Assembly: GCF_030161415.1 (NCBI RefSeq)
Contig: NZ_BSSU01000003.1
Coordinates: 1 to 64,000, forward strand
Reading direction: 5' to 3'
Length of the DNA stretch: 64,000 nt
Origin: Thalassotalea eurytherma
GTDB lineage: Bacteria; Pseudomonadota; Gammaproteobacteria; Enterobacterales; Alteromonadaceae
Under the pieces are notes generated by a model. It made no database searches, was not told the origin of the DNA, and saw nothing but the letters and a program-made list of their open reading frames with translations. Position numbers and translations under genes: made by a program. This document shows, one piece after another, positions 34,729 to 44,676 of this stretch; position 1 is the first letter of the stretch; each line of letters starts with the position of its first letter.

Positions 34729-35859
34729 CTTGATAAAAATATTTCTTTTATAGAGAAAATATAGGCACAACCACTGTACAAAAACGAGGCAAAACACACT
34801 AACAACCCCTTGCCATTGACTAGGCGAACCAGCAACAACTCCGCCAAATAAACTATTGGCAATATATTGCCAATCAACAATCGAACTAGCCAAGTAAACA
34901 ACAATCGCATTCATTCCTATAACAGTAAAAAATAATGCAAGTCGTTTAAAATTCAATACATCGATTAGCCAATAGAACATTACCAGCAAGAGCACACTAT
35001 AACCAATGGTGACTAACGCAAAGGTACTTGTCCATAAAGTTTTGTTAATAGGCATAACGGCAGAAAGACCATAACCTAAACATAGACAAATCACACCAAT
35101 AATTGATAAAGGCAATATAATGGGTCGATTACTCTTGAACTGATGAATAAAATAACGCCCAACAAACAACCCTGCCAACGCATTCGTTACAGAGCCAATA
35201 TTTGATAAAACCCCTTCAGGATCAACCAAAGCATTTTGATAAGTTGCACCAGGTAGTAGGTGTTGATCAAACCAAATGTTTAAGGCGCCAGTTGATGTGT
35301 AATTTCCTGCGCCAAAGCCACCAATGCTGACAAACTCTAACAACACATAATAGCCTAACAATAAGCCTATAAATAACGTGTATTGCAGTTTGTGTTGGCA
35401 ATACCAAACAATTAACGTTGCGATAAATCCAGCAATACCGATACGCGCTAGCACACTAGCAAAGCGTACTTGTTCAATATCCGTTGGCATACCCTGTCCC
35501 CAACCATGATTGTAAACAACACCAAGTAGGCACAATATCAGTAATCGCTTTATCGGTTTTCTAATAAGCTGAGACTGTTTATCAGCATCATATGCCGATA
35601 GTGGTTTAGCACTGAGTCCTAATGACATGCCAGACAAAAAGATAAACAAAGGAAAGATGACATCATAAGCAGTAATACCATGCCATGGGCTATGCAGCAT
35701 CTGAGCATTCAACGTGTTAAACAACGGCCAACTTGTTAGCGAAAATAGCGCTAAGAAGATACCTTGTGCGCCTAAGATCCAAATCATATCGAACCCGCGC
35801 AGCGCATCTATTGATGCAATTCGTTTAGGTAAAACTTTCTGAGGTTTATTAATAGCCAT
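34723..35859 (-). CDS. DUF5009 / heparan-alpha-glucosaminide acetyltransferase-like membrane protein
   Basis: Inner-membrane protein of 378 residues with about ten helices, related to the NagX/HGSNAT acyltransferases. The N-terminal RIASIDALRGFDMIWILG is the family signature, followed by HSPWHGITAYDVIFPLFIFLSGMSLGLS. In other bacteria nagX-like genes lie in amino-sugar catabolic clusters. Here the gene precedes, divergently, the regulon of the 994-residue TonB receptor, so a link to glycan use is possible but it has no LacI operator on its own side. The stop codon falls in an inverted repeat. Confidence 0.82.
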   Translation of the reverse strand: MAINKPQKVLPKRIASIDALRGFDMIWILGAQGIFLALFSLTSWPLFNTLNAQMLHSPWHGITAYDVIFPLFIFLSGMSLGLSAKPLSAYDADKQSQLIRKPIKRLLILCLLGVVYNHGWGQGMPTDIEQVRFASVLARIGIAGFIATLIVWYCQHKLQYTLFIGLLLGYYVLLEFVSIGGFGAGNYTSTGALNIWFDQHLLPGATYQNALVDPEGVLSNIGSVTNALAGLFVGRYFIHQFKSNRPIILPLSIIGVICLCLGYGLSAVMPINKTLWTSTFALVTIGYSVLLLVMFYWLIDVLNFKRLALFFTVIGMNAIVVYLASSIVDWQYIANSLFGGVVAGSPSQWQGVVSVFCLVFVQWLCLYFLYKRNIFIKI

Positions 35860-36020
35860 AACGCCCTTTTATAGCATTTGTTAAGTATATGACAGCGGTG
35901 TCATTTTATCGTTAATCAACCTGTTCATGTCAAGTCCTGCCTGTGCCTATTGCACTATAATACAAATGAGACTGTTACTTTTGATTGGCAGTTAATAATT
36001 TTTTACTAAGAATACACACT

Positions 36021-36209
36021 ATGGCATTTACAATTGAACAAGGCTGCCTTGATGATGTGGTGGCAGTATGTAGGGCCTTGCCAGAATTTGATAAGCCTTT
36101 AACCATTGCTACCTTGGAAGATAAAATAAGGTATTGCCCTGCACCACTAATTTTAATCGCAAAGGCAAACCGGCAAAATATTGTTCTCGATGCACCTATA
36201 ACGGCCTAG
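36021..36209 (+). pseudogene. Truncated GNAT acetyltransferase remnant
   Basis: The first about 53 residues resemble the N-terminus of a GNAT-family acetyltransferase: MAFTIEQGCLDDVVAVCRALPEF, then PAPLILIAKANRQN, the strand where the acetyl-CoA fold begins. The sequence then diverges and stops after VLDAPITA. The acetyl-CoA-binding motif A is missing, so it cannot be a working enzyme. A deletion probably joined this gene to the regulatory region of the TonB receptor. Confidence 0.6.
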
Positions 36210-36246
36210 ATAGCCTGCTGGCGATAAGCTCAGTGAAAAACCATTT

Positions 36247-36260
36247 TGTAAGCGCTTTCA
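36247..36260. promoter_or_regulatory. LacI-type operator 1
   Basis: TGTAAGCGCTTTCA, 333 bp before the receptor start. It fits the WTGTAARCGYTTWCA-like palindrome of the LacI family and is identical to copies at 36466, 60096 and 60152. Confidence 0.8.
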
Positions 36261-36465
36261 AGTAACCATTAAATTTATTAAAAAACTAATTAGGAATTGT
36301 TACTATTTTTAAAAGCATAAAAACATAAAAAATAAAACCATTATAAACAAAAAGTTAAATGACATCCCTTCGATTACATTTGATAACAACTGTTACAAGA
36401 ATCACGTTTTTACGTCATAAAAATGAAAATAATGTTGACTACAAAAATATTTTAAACTAGCTTAA

Positions 36466-36479
36466 TGTAAGCGCTTTCA
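36466..36479. promoter_or_regulatory. LacI-type operator 2
   Basis: TGTAAGCGCTTTCA, same as operator 1 and 113 bp upstream of the receptor ATG. Confidence 0.85.
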
Positions 36480-36527
36480 ATAAAAAATTAAAAATTGAGG
36501 GGTCTGTCGATTTTTTTTAACAGCAAA

Positions 36528-36541
36528 TGTAAGCGCTTACA
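36528..36541. promoter_or_regulatory. LacI-type operator 3
   Basis: TGTAAGCGCTTACA, a perfect palindrome and probably the strongest site, 51 bp upstream of the receptor ATG in the promoter/leader zone. The spacing of 62 bp to operator 2 is close to six helical turns, which would allow looping. Confidence 0.9.
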
Positions 36542-36592
36542 AACAATCATTAAACAATAAAAAATGATGAGAAAGAGCATCGAGGGAATAAC

Positions 36593-39577
36593 ATGAATTA
36601 TAAAAAGTTTAACAAAACAAAGTTAGCGTCTAGCTTATCTTTGATTTTGGGTGCAAGCGTTGTTTCTCCAGCTATGGCTGAAGAAGCAAATGCAGCACAA
36701 GAAATTGAAGTTATCGAAGTTACTGGCATTAGAGGCAGTATGATAAAGTCGATGGATATCAAGCGCTCATCAACAGGTGTAATGGACGCGATATCTGCCG
36801 AAGACATTGGTAAATTTCCAGATACCAACCTTGCCGAATCATTACAACGTATTTCAGGTGTTTCAATTGACCGTTCAAACGGTGAAGGTAACTCAGTAAC
36901 AGTACGTGGTTTTGCCCCAGATCGTAACCTAGTAATGTTAAACGGCCGTCAGTTACCTACAACAAATGGTTCGAGATCTTTTGATTTTGCAAATGTTGCA
37001 TCAGAAGGTGTAAGCGGTGTCGAAGTTTACAAAACATCAGAAGCTAAAATACCAACGGGTGGTATTGGAGCTTCTATTAACGTTTTAACATCAAAGCCAC
37101 TTGATCACGACGGTCAAAAAGCAAGTTTTGGTATTAAAATGATGGATGATACTTCTGCGTCTGATGGAAGTATTACCCCTGAGCTTTCAGGTATTTACTC
37201 AAATACATTTGACGACGGCAAGTTCGGTATTTCATTAAATGCTAGCTATGCAGAGCGTGAAAGTGGTAACCAACAAGCATTAGTTGGTACAGGTTGGCGT
37301 TCATTTACAGGTGAGACTGACCAAGATTGGAGTGGTTCAAACGCGGCTTGGGGTGGTGTTCCTCAAGAAAACCAAGTTAACCGTCCAGGTGCTGGCGATA
37401 TTTACTCAGTACCACAAACAACGATTTATAAATTTGAAGAGCAACAACGCACGCGTTTGAACTCTCAATTAGTATTACAATACCGTCCAAATGATGACTT
37501 TACTGCAACTGCAGATTGGACTTATTACGAAACTGAAGTTGACCGTCAATTTAATGATGTATCTGCATGGTTTACATTTGCTCCTTCGGAAAACGTTTGG
37601 AGCGATGGTCCTGTATCATCACCTCTATTATACTCTGAAGATTACATCGCTACTGGCGCAGGTATTCAAGATTACTCGATGGCGGCATCAAATTCTGCTA
37701 CGCGTGATGAAATGAATTCTTTTGGTATCAATTTAGAATGGCAATTAGCACCTAATTTCCGCCTAGAGCTTGATCACCACAGTTCTGACGCAGAACGCAC
37801 GCCAAATAGTCCGCATGGCTCAAGCAATACGTTATCAACAGCAGGTTTCATTCGTGAAGCAGCGGCTACAGATTTCTCTGGCGAATTACCAATATTAGCC
37901 GTGCGCGGTTCATCTAATTTACAACCGTCTGATATGCGAGTTACTGGTAGTGTATTTAGTAACGCAGAAGATTATTCTGAAGTAGACCAAACGCAATTAA
38001 GCGGTACTTACGATTTTGATGAAATTGGTAGCATCGATTTCGGTGTAATGTTAATGAAATCAAGCAAACACTCAAAACAAGTTAACGTTCAGCGTAACGA
38101 TTGGGGTGGTGTTGGTGCAGAAGGTGACTTTGATGACTCATTCTTCCCAGTTGCAAGCATTCAAGACCGTTTTGATGATGTTAGTGGTGGTAATTTTGCA
38201 GATTTCGATGGTGACTTTGAAATTGCAGACCGCTTCTTCATGTGGGATTTTGAAAGTGTTCGTGATATTGCTGAACAACTTTACACGCCTGACTCTTTCC
38301 CAGCAGGTACTGTTATTGGTGACTGTGGCACAATGTTTTGTCCTTCAACAAACTATGCTGCGGGAACTGACCGTTATGTAGAAGAAGAAATCACGTCAGT
38401 ATACCTTCAGTACAACTTCGAAGGTGAAATGGGCACAATGCCATTTGATGTGCATTTCGGTTTCCGTTACGAGCAAACTGAAGTTGAATCTACATCAGCT
38501 GTACCTTCATACAGTGGTACGCTTTGGGTAGGTGACACTGAAATAGAGTTAACGGGTAACGGTGATTTTGAATACCAAACTAAAACAGGTAAGTACGATC
38601 ATATCCTGCCTAGCATTAACTTTAACTTAGAACTAACAGACGACATTATTGTACGTGCAGCCTACTCAGAAACCATTGGTCGCCCATGGTACGGTGACTT
38701 ACAAGGTGGTACTGTTCTAGGTACGCTAGCTAACCGTTCAAATGGTAGTGGTTCATCAGGTAACCCAGACTTATTACCATTAGAGTCTAAAAACTGGGAT
38801 TTATCTTTTGAGTGGTATTACGCAGAAGGTAGTTACGCATCTGTCGCCTATTTTGACAAAACTGTTAAAAATAACATAGATCCAAACACTGTAGAATATA
38901 CATTTGATGGCTTGTTTAACCCATCAAATGGTCCTAAATCAAGTGAAGCAGTTGAAAATGTTGGTAGCGACGCGGGTAATATTCGTGACTACATTTTTGA
39001 TAACTTCGAAGATGGCGTTACCGTTTATGAAGAAAATGGCGTAATTAAGATCGCAGGTGTCTCTGAAGATCAGTTATTAAATTTCTTAATCAACGAACCG
39101 AAAAATAGCTCAGAAGAACAAGGCTATGACGGTATGGAATTTACTGTACAACATTTATTTGGTGAATCTGGCTTTGGTTTCATGGCTAACTACACCTTAG
39201 TAAATACAGATAATGAATTTGACGACTTTGTACTTGATGCGCAAGTTGCCGAAACCAATATCAGTGACACAGCTAACCTTGTCGCGTTTTACGATAACGG
39301 TGGTTTCCAAGCACGTATTGCATACAACTGGCGTGATGATTTCTTAGCTGCAACAGGTACTGATACGGGTGCAAACCCAGTTTACACGCAAGATTACCAA
39401 CAAATCGATTTCAACATGAGCTATGATATTCCTCAAGTTGAAGGTTTAGCGGTATTCTTCGAAGGTATCAATATTACTAATGAGTACACTCGCCAATATG
39501 GTCGTGCAACTCAACAAGTAATCAACGTAACACAATTGGGTGCTCGTTATACCCTAGGTGCACGTTACAACTTCTAA
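36593..39577 (+). CDS. TonB-dependent receptor, TonB-Xanth-Caul type
   Basis: Outer-membrane receptor of 994 residues for active uptake, probably of an oligosaccharide. A signal peptide (about 1-30, ending PAMA) is followed by a TonB-box region (IEVIEVTGIRGSMIKSMDIKR), a plug (about 55-170, with KFPDTNLAESLQRISGVSIDR and RGFAPDRNLVMLNGRQLP) and the barrel, ending ARYTLGARYNF. This is the pattern of the Xanthomonas/Caulobacter subfamily tied to carbohydrate use. GAGGGAA precedes the ATG. Three LacI operators lie upstream; a terminator follows before the SapC/halogenase genes, leaving the receptor in excess. Confidence 0.92.
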   Translation: MNYKKFNKTKLASSLSLILGASVVSPAMAEEANAAQEIEVIEVTGIRGSMIKSMDIKRSSTGVMDAISAEDIGKFPDTNLAESLQRISGVSIDRSNGEGNSVTVRGFAPDRNLVMLNGRQLPTTNGSRSFDFANVASEGVSGVEVYKTSEAKIPTGGIGASINVLTSKPLDHDGQKASFGIKMMDDTSASDGSITPELSGIYSNTFDDGKFGISLNASYAERESGNQQALVGTGWRSFTGETDQDWSGSNAAWGGVPQENQVNRPGAGDIYSVPQTTIYKFEEQQRTRLNSQLVLQYRPNDDFTATADWTYYETEVDRQFNDVSAWFTFAPSENVWSDGPVSSPLLYSEDYIATGAGIQDYSMAASNSATRDEMNSFGINLEWQLAPNFRLELDHHSSDAERTPNSPHGSSNTLSTAGFIREAAATDFSGELPILAVRGSSNLQPSDMRVTGSVFSNAEDYSEVDQTQLSGTYDFDEIGSIDFGVMLMKSSKHSKQVNVQRNDWGGVGAEGDFDDSFFPVASIQDRFDDVSGGNFADFDGDFEIADRFFMWDFESVRDIAEQLYTPDSFPAGTVIGDCGTMFCPSTNYAAGTDRYVEEEITSVYLQYNFEGEMGTMPFDVHFGFRYEQTEVESTSAVPSYSGTLWVGDTEIELTGNGDFEYQTKTGKYDHILPSINFNLELTDDIIVRAAYSETIGRPWYGDLQGGTVLGTLANRSNGSGSSGNPDLLPLESKNWDLSFEWYYAEGSYASVAYFDKTVKNNIDPNTVEYTFDGLFNPSNGPKSSEAVENVGSDAGNIRDYIFDNFEDGVTVYEENGVIKIAGVSEDQLLNFLINEPKNSSEEQGYDGMEFTVQHLFGESGFGFMANYTLVNTDNEFDDFVLDAQVAETNISDTANLVAFYDNGGFQARIAYNWRDDFLAATGTDTGANPVYTQDYQQIDFNMSYDIPQVEGLAVFFEGINITNEYTRQYGRATQQVINVTQLGARYTLGARYNF

Positions 39578-39609
39578 AAGTAGCAGCGACGACACAAGTT
39601 GCATAGAAG

Positions 39610-39649
39610 CAAGAGCCGCTAAAAATCCCCCCTTTTAGCGGCTCTTTTA
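39610..39649 (+). terminator. Terminator after TonB receptor
   Basis: AAGAGCCGCTAAAA and TTTTAGCGGCTCTT pair almost perfectly around a CCCCCC-centred loop, followed by TTTT. Partial read-through would supply the downstream halogenase genes. Confidence 0.85.
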
Positions 39650-39804
39650 CCTAGCACTGATAAAAATACTTATTTACTCACTAAGATTTACAAAGCGTTA
39701 ACTAGCCTCAGTTGAATTTGCAAGATATAGTGACAAAAGATAAATAACTATTTTTATCAAGGTTTTGGTGGGAAAGTAGTATGGACTGTAAGGCGAGCAG
39801 TACA

Positions 39805-41364
39805 ATGAATAAAACAATTAATCATATTGTTATTGTTGGTGGTGGCACTGCAGGTTGGTTAACCGCTGGTTTACTGGCTGCTGAACATGTGAATACCGCC
39901 CAAGACAGCCCAATAAAAATCACGCTCGTAGAATCTCCTGATGTCATGCCAATTGGTGTTGGTGAAGGTACTTGGCCATCAATGCGCGCTACCCTGCAAA
40001 AAATAGGGATTAACGAGTCAGACTTTCTTCGAGAGTGTGATGCTAGCTTTAAACAAGGTTCTAAATTTGTTAACTGGCTTCATCAACATGACAGTGCCTA
40101 CTATCACCCTTTTTCTATTCCACACCACTTTCATGAACTTAATATTGCTGAGCATTGGCTGCCTTATCAAAATGAAGTGAGCTTCGCACAAGCGGTTACC
40201 AATCAAGCACTACTTTGCGATCACGACAAAGCCCCAAAAACAATTGCGACACCCCAGTACAAGTTTGCAGCTAACTATGGCTACCATCTTGATGCGGGTA
40301 AATTCAGCCAGTTCTTACAAAAACACTGTGTTGAAAAGCTTGGCGTGAACCATGTATTAGATCACGTAACCCATATCGAAAACGATCCACTAGGTCATAT
40401 TGCCAGCTTGTCATTAAAAGCACATGGCAATTTAACTGGTGATTTCTTTATTGATTGTACGGGCTTAAAATCCTTGCTGTTAGGTGAGCACTATGGCGTT
40501 GGCTTTTTAAACCAACAACATCAACTATTTAATGACCGCGCCCTTGCCGTACAAATACCTTATGATGAACCATCAAGTGCGATAGCCTCGGCAACCATAT
40601 CAACAGCACAAAGTGCAGGTTGGATTTGGGATATTGGCTTACCTACCCGACGTGGTATCGGTCATGTTTATGCCTCAGCTTATCAAACGGAAAGTGACGC
40701 GTTATTGTCATTAGAGCAATATATTGACCAAGCTTTTGATAAAACGAAACTCAGCGACGTTAATATCAAAAATATAAAAATCAATCCGGGTTATCGAGAA
40801 AAGTTCTGGCATAACAACTGTGTTGCGATTGGTTTATCGGCTGGCTTTATTGAACCACTAGAAGCCTCTGCCATAGCACTTGTAGAGCTTTCTGCCAACA
40901 TGATTGCAGAACAATTACCACGTAATCAAAGTATGTTGAAGCCCTTAGAAAACCGCTTTAATGAAAAGTTTAACCTGCGCTGGCAGCATATTATCGATTT
41001 CTTAAAACTACATTATGTACTGTCAAAACGTAATGACAGTGATTACTGGCGAGACAACCGTGATTTAAGGCATATTAGTGATAGCTTACAAGAGCAACTT
41101 GCACTGTGGAAATACCAAGCACCGTATAGCTACGACAGCAAATATACGCAGGAATTATTCCCTGCTGCGAGTAACCAATTCATTCTCTACGGTATGGGAT
41201 TTGACACGCAACTATCGAAAAGCAAAACTTGGTATAAGCATCACAACAAAGCTCAGCAAGTTTTTCAAGCCCAACAACAAAGAACTAAACAAATGGCACA
41301 AGCAATGCCAACAAACAGAGAAATACTTACACAGTTAACAACACAAGATTTTGCGAAAATATAA
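39805..41364 (+). CDS. Tryptophan halogenase-family flavoprotein, first paralogue
   Basis: FAD-dependent protein of 519 residues in the tryptophan 7-halogenase family. The FAD-binding GGGTAGW is at 12-18 and the active-site lysine is kept (Lys83 in FKQGSKFVNW). The usual WxWxIP motif is altered to WIWDIGLP (Trp273 onward), which may weaken the halogenase assignment. The GFIEPLEASAIAL motif is present. An ATG at 39781 would add eight residues; I prefer 39805 because the flavin motif then sits at the normal distance. It is first in a five-gene set with SapC, a cupin, a second halogenase-family gene and DUF6445. Such sets commonly sit behind TonB receptors in Alteromonadales and Caulobacterales; the reaction is unknown. 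Confidence 0.85.
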   Translation: MNKTINHIVIVGGGTAGWLTAGLLAAEHVNTAQDSPIKITLVESPDVMPIGVGEGTWPSMRATLQKIGINESDFLRECDASFKQGSKFVNWLHQHDSAYYHPFSIPHHFHELNIAEHWLPYQNEVSFAQAVTNQALLCDHDKAPKTIATPQYKFAANYGYHLDAGKFSQFLQKHCVEKLGVNHVLDHVTHIENDPLGHIASLSLKAHGNLTGDFFIDCTGLKSLLLGEHYGVGFLNQQHQLFNDRALAVQIPYDEPSSAIASATISTAQSAGWIWDIGLPTRRGIGHVYASAYQTESDALLSLEQYIDQAFDKTKLSDVNIKNIKINPGYREKFWHNNCVAIGLSAGFIEPLEASAIALVELSANMIAEQLPRNQSMLKPLENRFNEKFNLRWQHIIDFLKLHYVLSKRNDSDYWRDNRDLRHISDSLQEQLALWKYQAPYSYDSKYTQELFPAASNQFILYGMGFDTQLSKSKTWYKHHNKAQQVFQAQQQRTKQMAQAMPTNREILTQLTTQDFAKI

Positions 41365-41406
41365 AAATAAGAAATAAGTGCGCGCTTATTATAAAAAGGA
41401 GCAAAC

Positions 41407-42135
41407 ATGGCTAACCATGTATTAGTAAACAACGTCGATCACAAAGATATTAAGATTAACAACCAACGTCATGCAAAGTTTGGCGATAACATTTGGTATA
41501 CGCAAACCTTCCCTTTGGAGTTTCGTTCTGTCCAAGCCTACTACCCAATTTTCTTTATAAAAAATCCGCAAACAGCAAAATTCTTACCTGTTTCACTTTT
41601 TGGCTTTAAAAATGACGAGAACTTATTTTTATCTGAACAAGGTTGGGACGCAGGTTATATCCCTTTAATGATTCAACGCCAACCGTTCATGATCGGCAGA
41701 CAAACCGTAACAGAAGATGGACAAGAAAAAGAGCATCGCGTATTAACACTTGATATTGATCACCCAAGAGTGAATAAAGAAGAGGGTCACGCTTTATTCC
41801 TAGAGTTTGGTGGCAATAGCGAGTTTTTAGACAGAGCAGCAGATATGATGGAGACAATTCATCACGGTGTTGAAGACAGTGAAATTTTTGTCAATATGCT
41901 TACAGAATTTGAGTTACTTGAGCCGTTCACCCTCGATATTACGTTAAATGATAATTCTAAAAATGAAATGGTTGGCTTCTATACAATTAACGAAGAGAAG
42001 TTTAAACAACTCGATGATGACATTGTTGTTAAGCTGCATAATCAAGGTTATTTGCACGCTATTTATATGACGTTAGCGTCACACGGGAATATTCGTGAGC
42101 TTATAAACCGCAAAAATGCACAACTTGGCTTGTAA
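41407..42135 (+). CDS. SapC-family protein
   Basis: Protein of 242 residues of the SapC family (PF07277), named from a Campylobacter S-layer secretion gene although most members are unrelated to S-layers. Recognised from LEFRSVQAYYPIFFIKNPQTAKFLPVSLFGFKNDENLFL and GYIPLMIQRQPFMIG. No signal peptide or membrane segment. It lies between a halogenase-family gene and the cupin gene in a TonB receptor locus, its most common context in marine bacteria. An AAAGGAG lies upstream. Function unknown. Confidence 0.88.
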   Translation: MANHVLVNNVDHKDIKINNQRHAKFGDNIWYTQTFPLEFRSVQAYYPIFFIKNPQTAKFLPVSLFGFKNDENLFLSEQGWDAGYIPLMIQRQPFMIGRQTVTEDGQEKEHRVLTLDIDHPRVNKEEGHALFLEFGGNSEFLDRAADMMETIHHGVEDSEIFVNMLTEFELLEPFTLDITLNDNSKNEMVGFYTINEEKFKQLDDDIVVKLHNQGYLHAIYMTLASHGNIRELINRKNAQLGL

Positions 42136-42156
42136 TAGTTACCTAGGAAAATAACG

Positions 42157-43173
42157 GTGTTAACGATTGAGCGTCAAACTAAAACAATCTCAGGTGTCAC
42201 GAGCGACAATATTCTTGAGCATATTCAAGATGCCACGCAGCCGATTGTTTTTAAGGACTTTGCTAGCCAGTGGCCAATAGTATTATCAGGCAAAATATCT
42301 GATAGTGCCGGTACTGACTATATCCGTTCGATTTACAGCAAAGAGCCGGTATCTGCTTGTTTAGGCGATCCTGACACGAAAGGCCGTGTTTTTTATAATA
42401 AAGAAATGACAGGCTTTAACTATGGTGGCGGCAAAGTTGACCTTAACATCGTGCTCGATAAGTTACTCGACCATGCAAATGATAGCGAACCACCGACCAT
42501 GTATATGGGCTCTACAGAAGTAAATCGGTGGTTCCCAAACTTTACTAGCCAGAATTCGTCGGGGCTCGAATCATGCGCCCCTTTAACAAGTATGTGGATT
42601 GGCAATCAAAGTAAAATTGCTGCCCATTATGACTTCCCTCATAACCTTGCGATTTCGGTGGTAGGCCAACGACGATTCACATTATTTCCGCCTGAGCAAA
42701 TTGATAACTTATATGTTGGGCCAATGGAGTTTGCACCTGGTGGCCAAGACATTTCGTTAGTCGATTTCGACGCGCCAGACTTTAAAAAGTTCCCTAAATT
42801 TAAACAAGCTATTGAAGCGGCGCAAGTTGCTGAATTATCAGCAGGCGATGCATTATTTTTACCAAGCATGTGGTGGCACCATGTAGAAGGAAGAAATGCA
42901 TTGAACGTATTAGTGACTCATTGGTGGCGCGATACCCCCGCATATATGGGGCGACCAAACAATGCATTAATGGCAGCAATGCTAAGTATTCGAAGCTTAC
43001 CCAAAGAACAACGTCAGGCATGGCAATCAATATTTAATCACTATATTTTTGAGCACGACAATACGGATTTAAACCATATCCCTGAGCATGCTTTAGATAT
43101 TTTAAAAATGCCGCTTGATGAAACATCAGCTCGTAAAATTCGCGCTGATTTACTCAATAAATTAAAACGATAA
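42157..43173 (+). CDS. Cupin/JmjC-like Fe(II)-2-oxoglutarate oxygenase family protein
   Basis: Protein of 338 residues of the cupin_8 (JmjC-like) family. The iron-binding H157-Y-D159 in AAHYDFPHNLAISVVGQRRF and the distal His at 241 or 242 in WWHHVEG are visible, so a working Fe(II)/2-oxoglutarate hydroxylase is likely. It starts with GTG after AGGAAA. It is part of the SapC-halogenase-cupin set. Co-occurrence of two halogenase-family flavoproteins with an oxygenase hints at a shared small-molecule or glycan substrate, but no substrate can be read from the sequence. Confidence 0.85.
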   Translation: MLTIERQTKTISGVTSDNILEHIQDATQPIVFKDFASQWPIVLSGKISDSAGTDYIRSIYSKEPVSACLGDPDTKGRVFYNKEMTGFNYGGGKVDLNIVLDKLLDHANDSEPPTMYMGSTEVNRWFPNFTSQNSSGLESCAPLTSMWIGNQSKIAAHYDFPHNLAISVVGQRRFTLFPPEQIDNLYVGPMEFAPGGQDISLVDFDAPDFKKFPKFKQAIEAAQVAELSAGDALFLPSMWWHHVEGRNALNVLVTHWWRDTPAYMGRPNNALMAAMLSIRSLPKEQRQAWQSIFNHYIFEHDNTDLNHIPEHALDILKMPLDETSARKIRADLLNKLKR

Positions 43174-43182
43174 GAGTTAACC

Positions 43183-44673
43183 ATGATGGATAAACCAATT
43201 AAACGAATTGTTATTGCCGGTGGTGGCACCGCAGGTTGGATGGCAGCTGCAGCATTTGCCAAGCTACTTGGCAAGAATCTCGACGTTAGCTTAGTAGAGT
43301 CAGATGATATTCCAACCGTTGGCGTTGGTGAAGCAACCATCCCTACCCTTCACATTTTTCATCGCTTGCTTGGCATTGAAGAAAAAGAGTTTATGGCGGC
43401 AACCAATGCGACCTTCAAACTCGGTATTTCATTTGAAAATTGGAAAGACGTAAATCAAGATTACATCCATTCTTTTGGTTTTCTTGGTCAAGATTGCTGG
43501 GCCTGCGGTTTTCAACATTTTTGGTTAAAGGGCATGCAAAAAGGTATCGCCAGTGAAATTGGTGACTACTGCCCTGAACATTTAGCCTCACGTCAGGGGC
43601 GTTTTGCAGTAATGGCGAATCAAGACCTTAATCACGCTTATCACTTAGATGCGGGCCTATACGCCAAGTTTTTACGCAATATAGCCGAAAAGCATGGTGC
43701 CAAACGTGTTGAAGGTAAAATAAAAGACGTGAATTTAGACGATGATTCGGGCTATATAAAATCTCTTACCTTAGCTTCAGGTGAAGTTGTTGAAGGTGAT
43801 CTCTTCCTCGATTGCACAGGCTTTAGAGGGTTATTGATTGAAGATGCGTTACATACCGGCTATGAAGACTGGTCGCATTACTTACCCTGTGACAGTGCTG
43901 TCGCAGTACAAACAAAGTCAACAGAAAAAGCAGTACCTTACACTCGCTCAATTGCCAGAGAGTCAGGCTGGCAGTGGCGTATACCACTACAAAACAGAAC
44001 GGGTAACGGCTTAGTATTTTGTAGCAAATACATGAGTGATGACGATGCGATTAAGTTTCTGCTTGATAATGTTGAAGGTGAACCGATCAATACACCGCGC
44101 GTTATAAAATACAAAACAGGTACACGATTAAAACACTGGAATAAAAACTGTATTGCTGTTGGTCTTTCTAGTGGATTTATTGAGCCACTTGAGTCAACAG
44201 GTATTCACTTGTTTCAGCGAGCAATCGTTCGTTTGATGCAATTGCTACCTAATCAGGGCATTAATCAAGCTGATATTGATGAATTTAACCAGCAAACAAA
44301 AGCGGAATGCGACAACATTCGTGACTTTATCATTCTGCATTACCACCTCACCGATAGAACAGATTCAAAATTTTGGCGCTATTGTAAGAGTATGCCGATT
44401 ACCGACAGTCTAAAACACAGAATGGATCTATTTGGTAAGAGTGGCCGAGTCTATAAAAAGCCTGATGATTTATTCGGTGAAAATTCATGGATACAAGTCA
44501 TGATCGGTCAAGGATTAATACCAGAGCAATATCACCCGATTGTTGATCAAATGTCAGACGAAGAACTTAAATTGTTTTTAGGTCGAATCAAAGAAGGCAC
44601 GGCGAAAAAAGTTGCACAGTGGCCAGATCATTTAGACTTTATCGACCATTATTGTAAAGCAAAGGTGATGTAA
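43183..44673 (+). CDS. Tryptophan halogenase-family flavoprotein, second paralogue
   Basis: FAD-dependent protein of 496 residues with full halogenase hallmarks: GGGTAGW at 13-19, the catalytic Lys79 in NATFKLGISFENW (same number as in PrnA), the WQWRIP form of WxWxIP at 263-268 and GFIEPLESTG with Glu337 where PrnA has its active-site Glu. It is more canonical than its paralogue at 39805. A flavin reductase to supply FADH2 is not in the operon. It starts 9 bp after the cupin stop and ends next to DUF6445. Halogenase activity and substrate would need testing; related receptor-linked enzymes have been shown to brominate indoles in vitro. Confidence 0.87.
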   Translation: MMDKPIKRIVIAGGGTAGWMAAAAFAKLLGKNLDVSLVESDDIPTVGVGEATIPTLHIFHRLLGIEEKEFMAATNATFKLGISFENWKDVNQDYIHSFGFLGQDCWACGFQHFWLKGMQKGIASEIGDYCPEHLASRQGRFAVMANQDLNHAYHLDAGLYAKFLRNIAEKHGAKRVEGKIKDVNLDDDSGYIKSLTLASGEVVEGDLFLDCTGFRGLLIEDALHTGYEDWSHYLPCDSAVAVQTKSTEKAVPYTRSIARESGWQWRIPLQNRTGNGLVFCSKYMSDDDAIKFLLDNVEGEPINTPRVIKYKTGTRLKHWNKNCIAVGLSSGFIEPLESTGIHLFQRAIVRLMQLLPNQGINQADIDEFNQQTKAECDNIRDFIILHYHLTDRTDSKFWRYCKSMPITDSLKHRMDLFGKSGRVYKKPDDLFGENSWIQVMIGQGLIPEQYHPIVDQMSDEELKLFLGRIKEGTAKKVAQWPDHLDFIDHYCKAKVM

Positions 44674-44676
44674 TTG

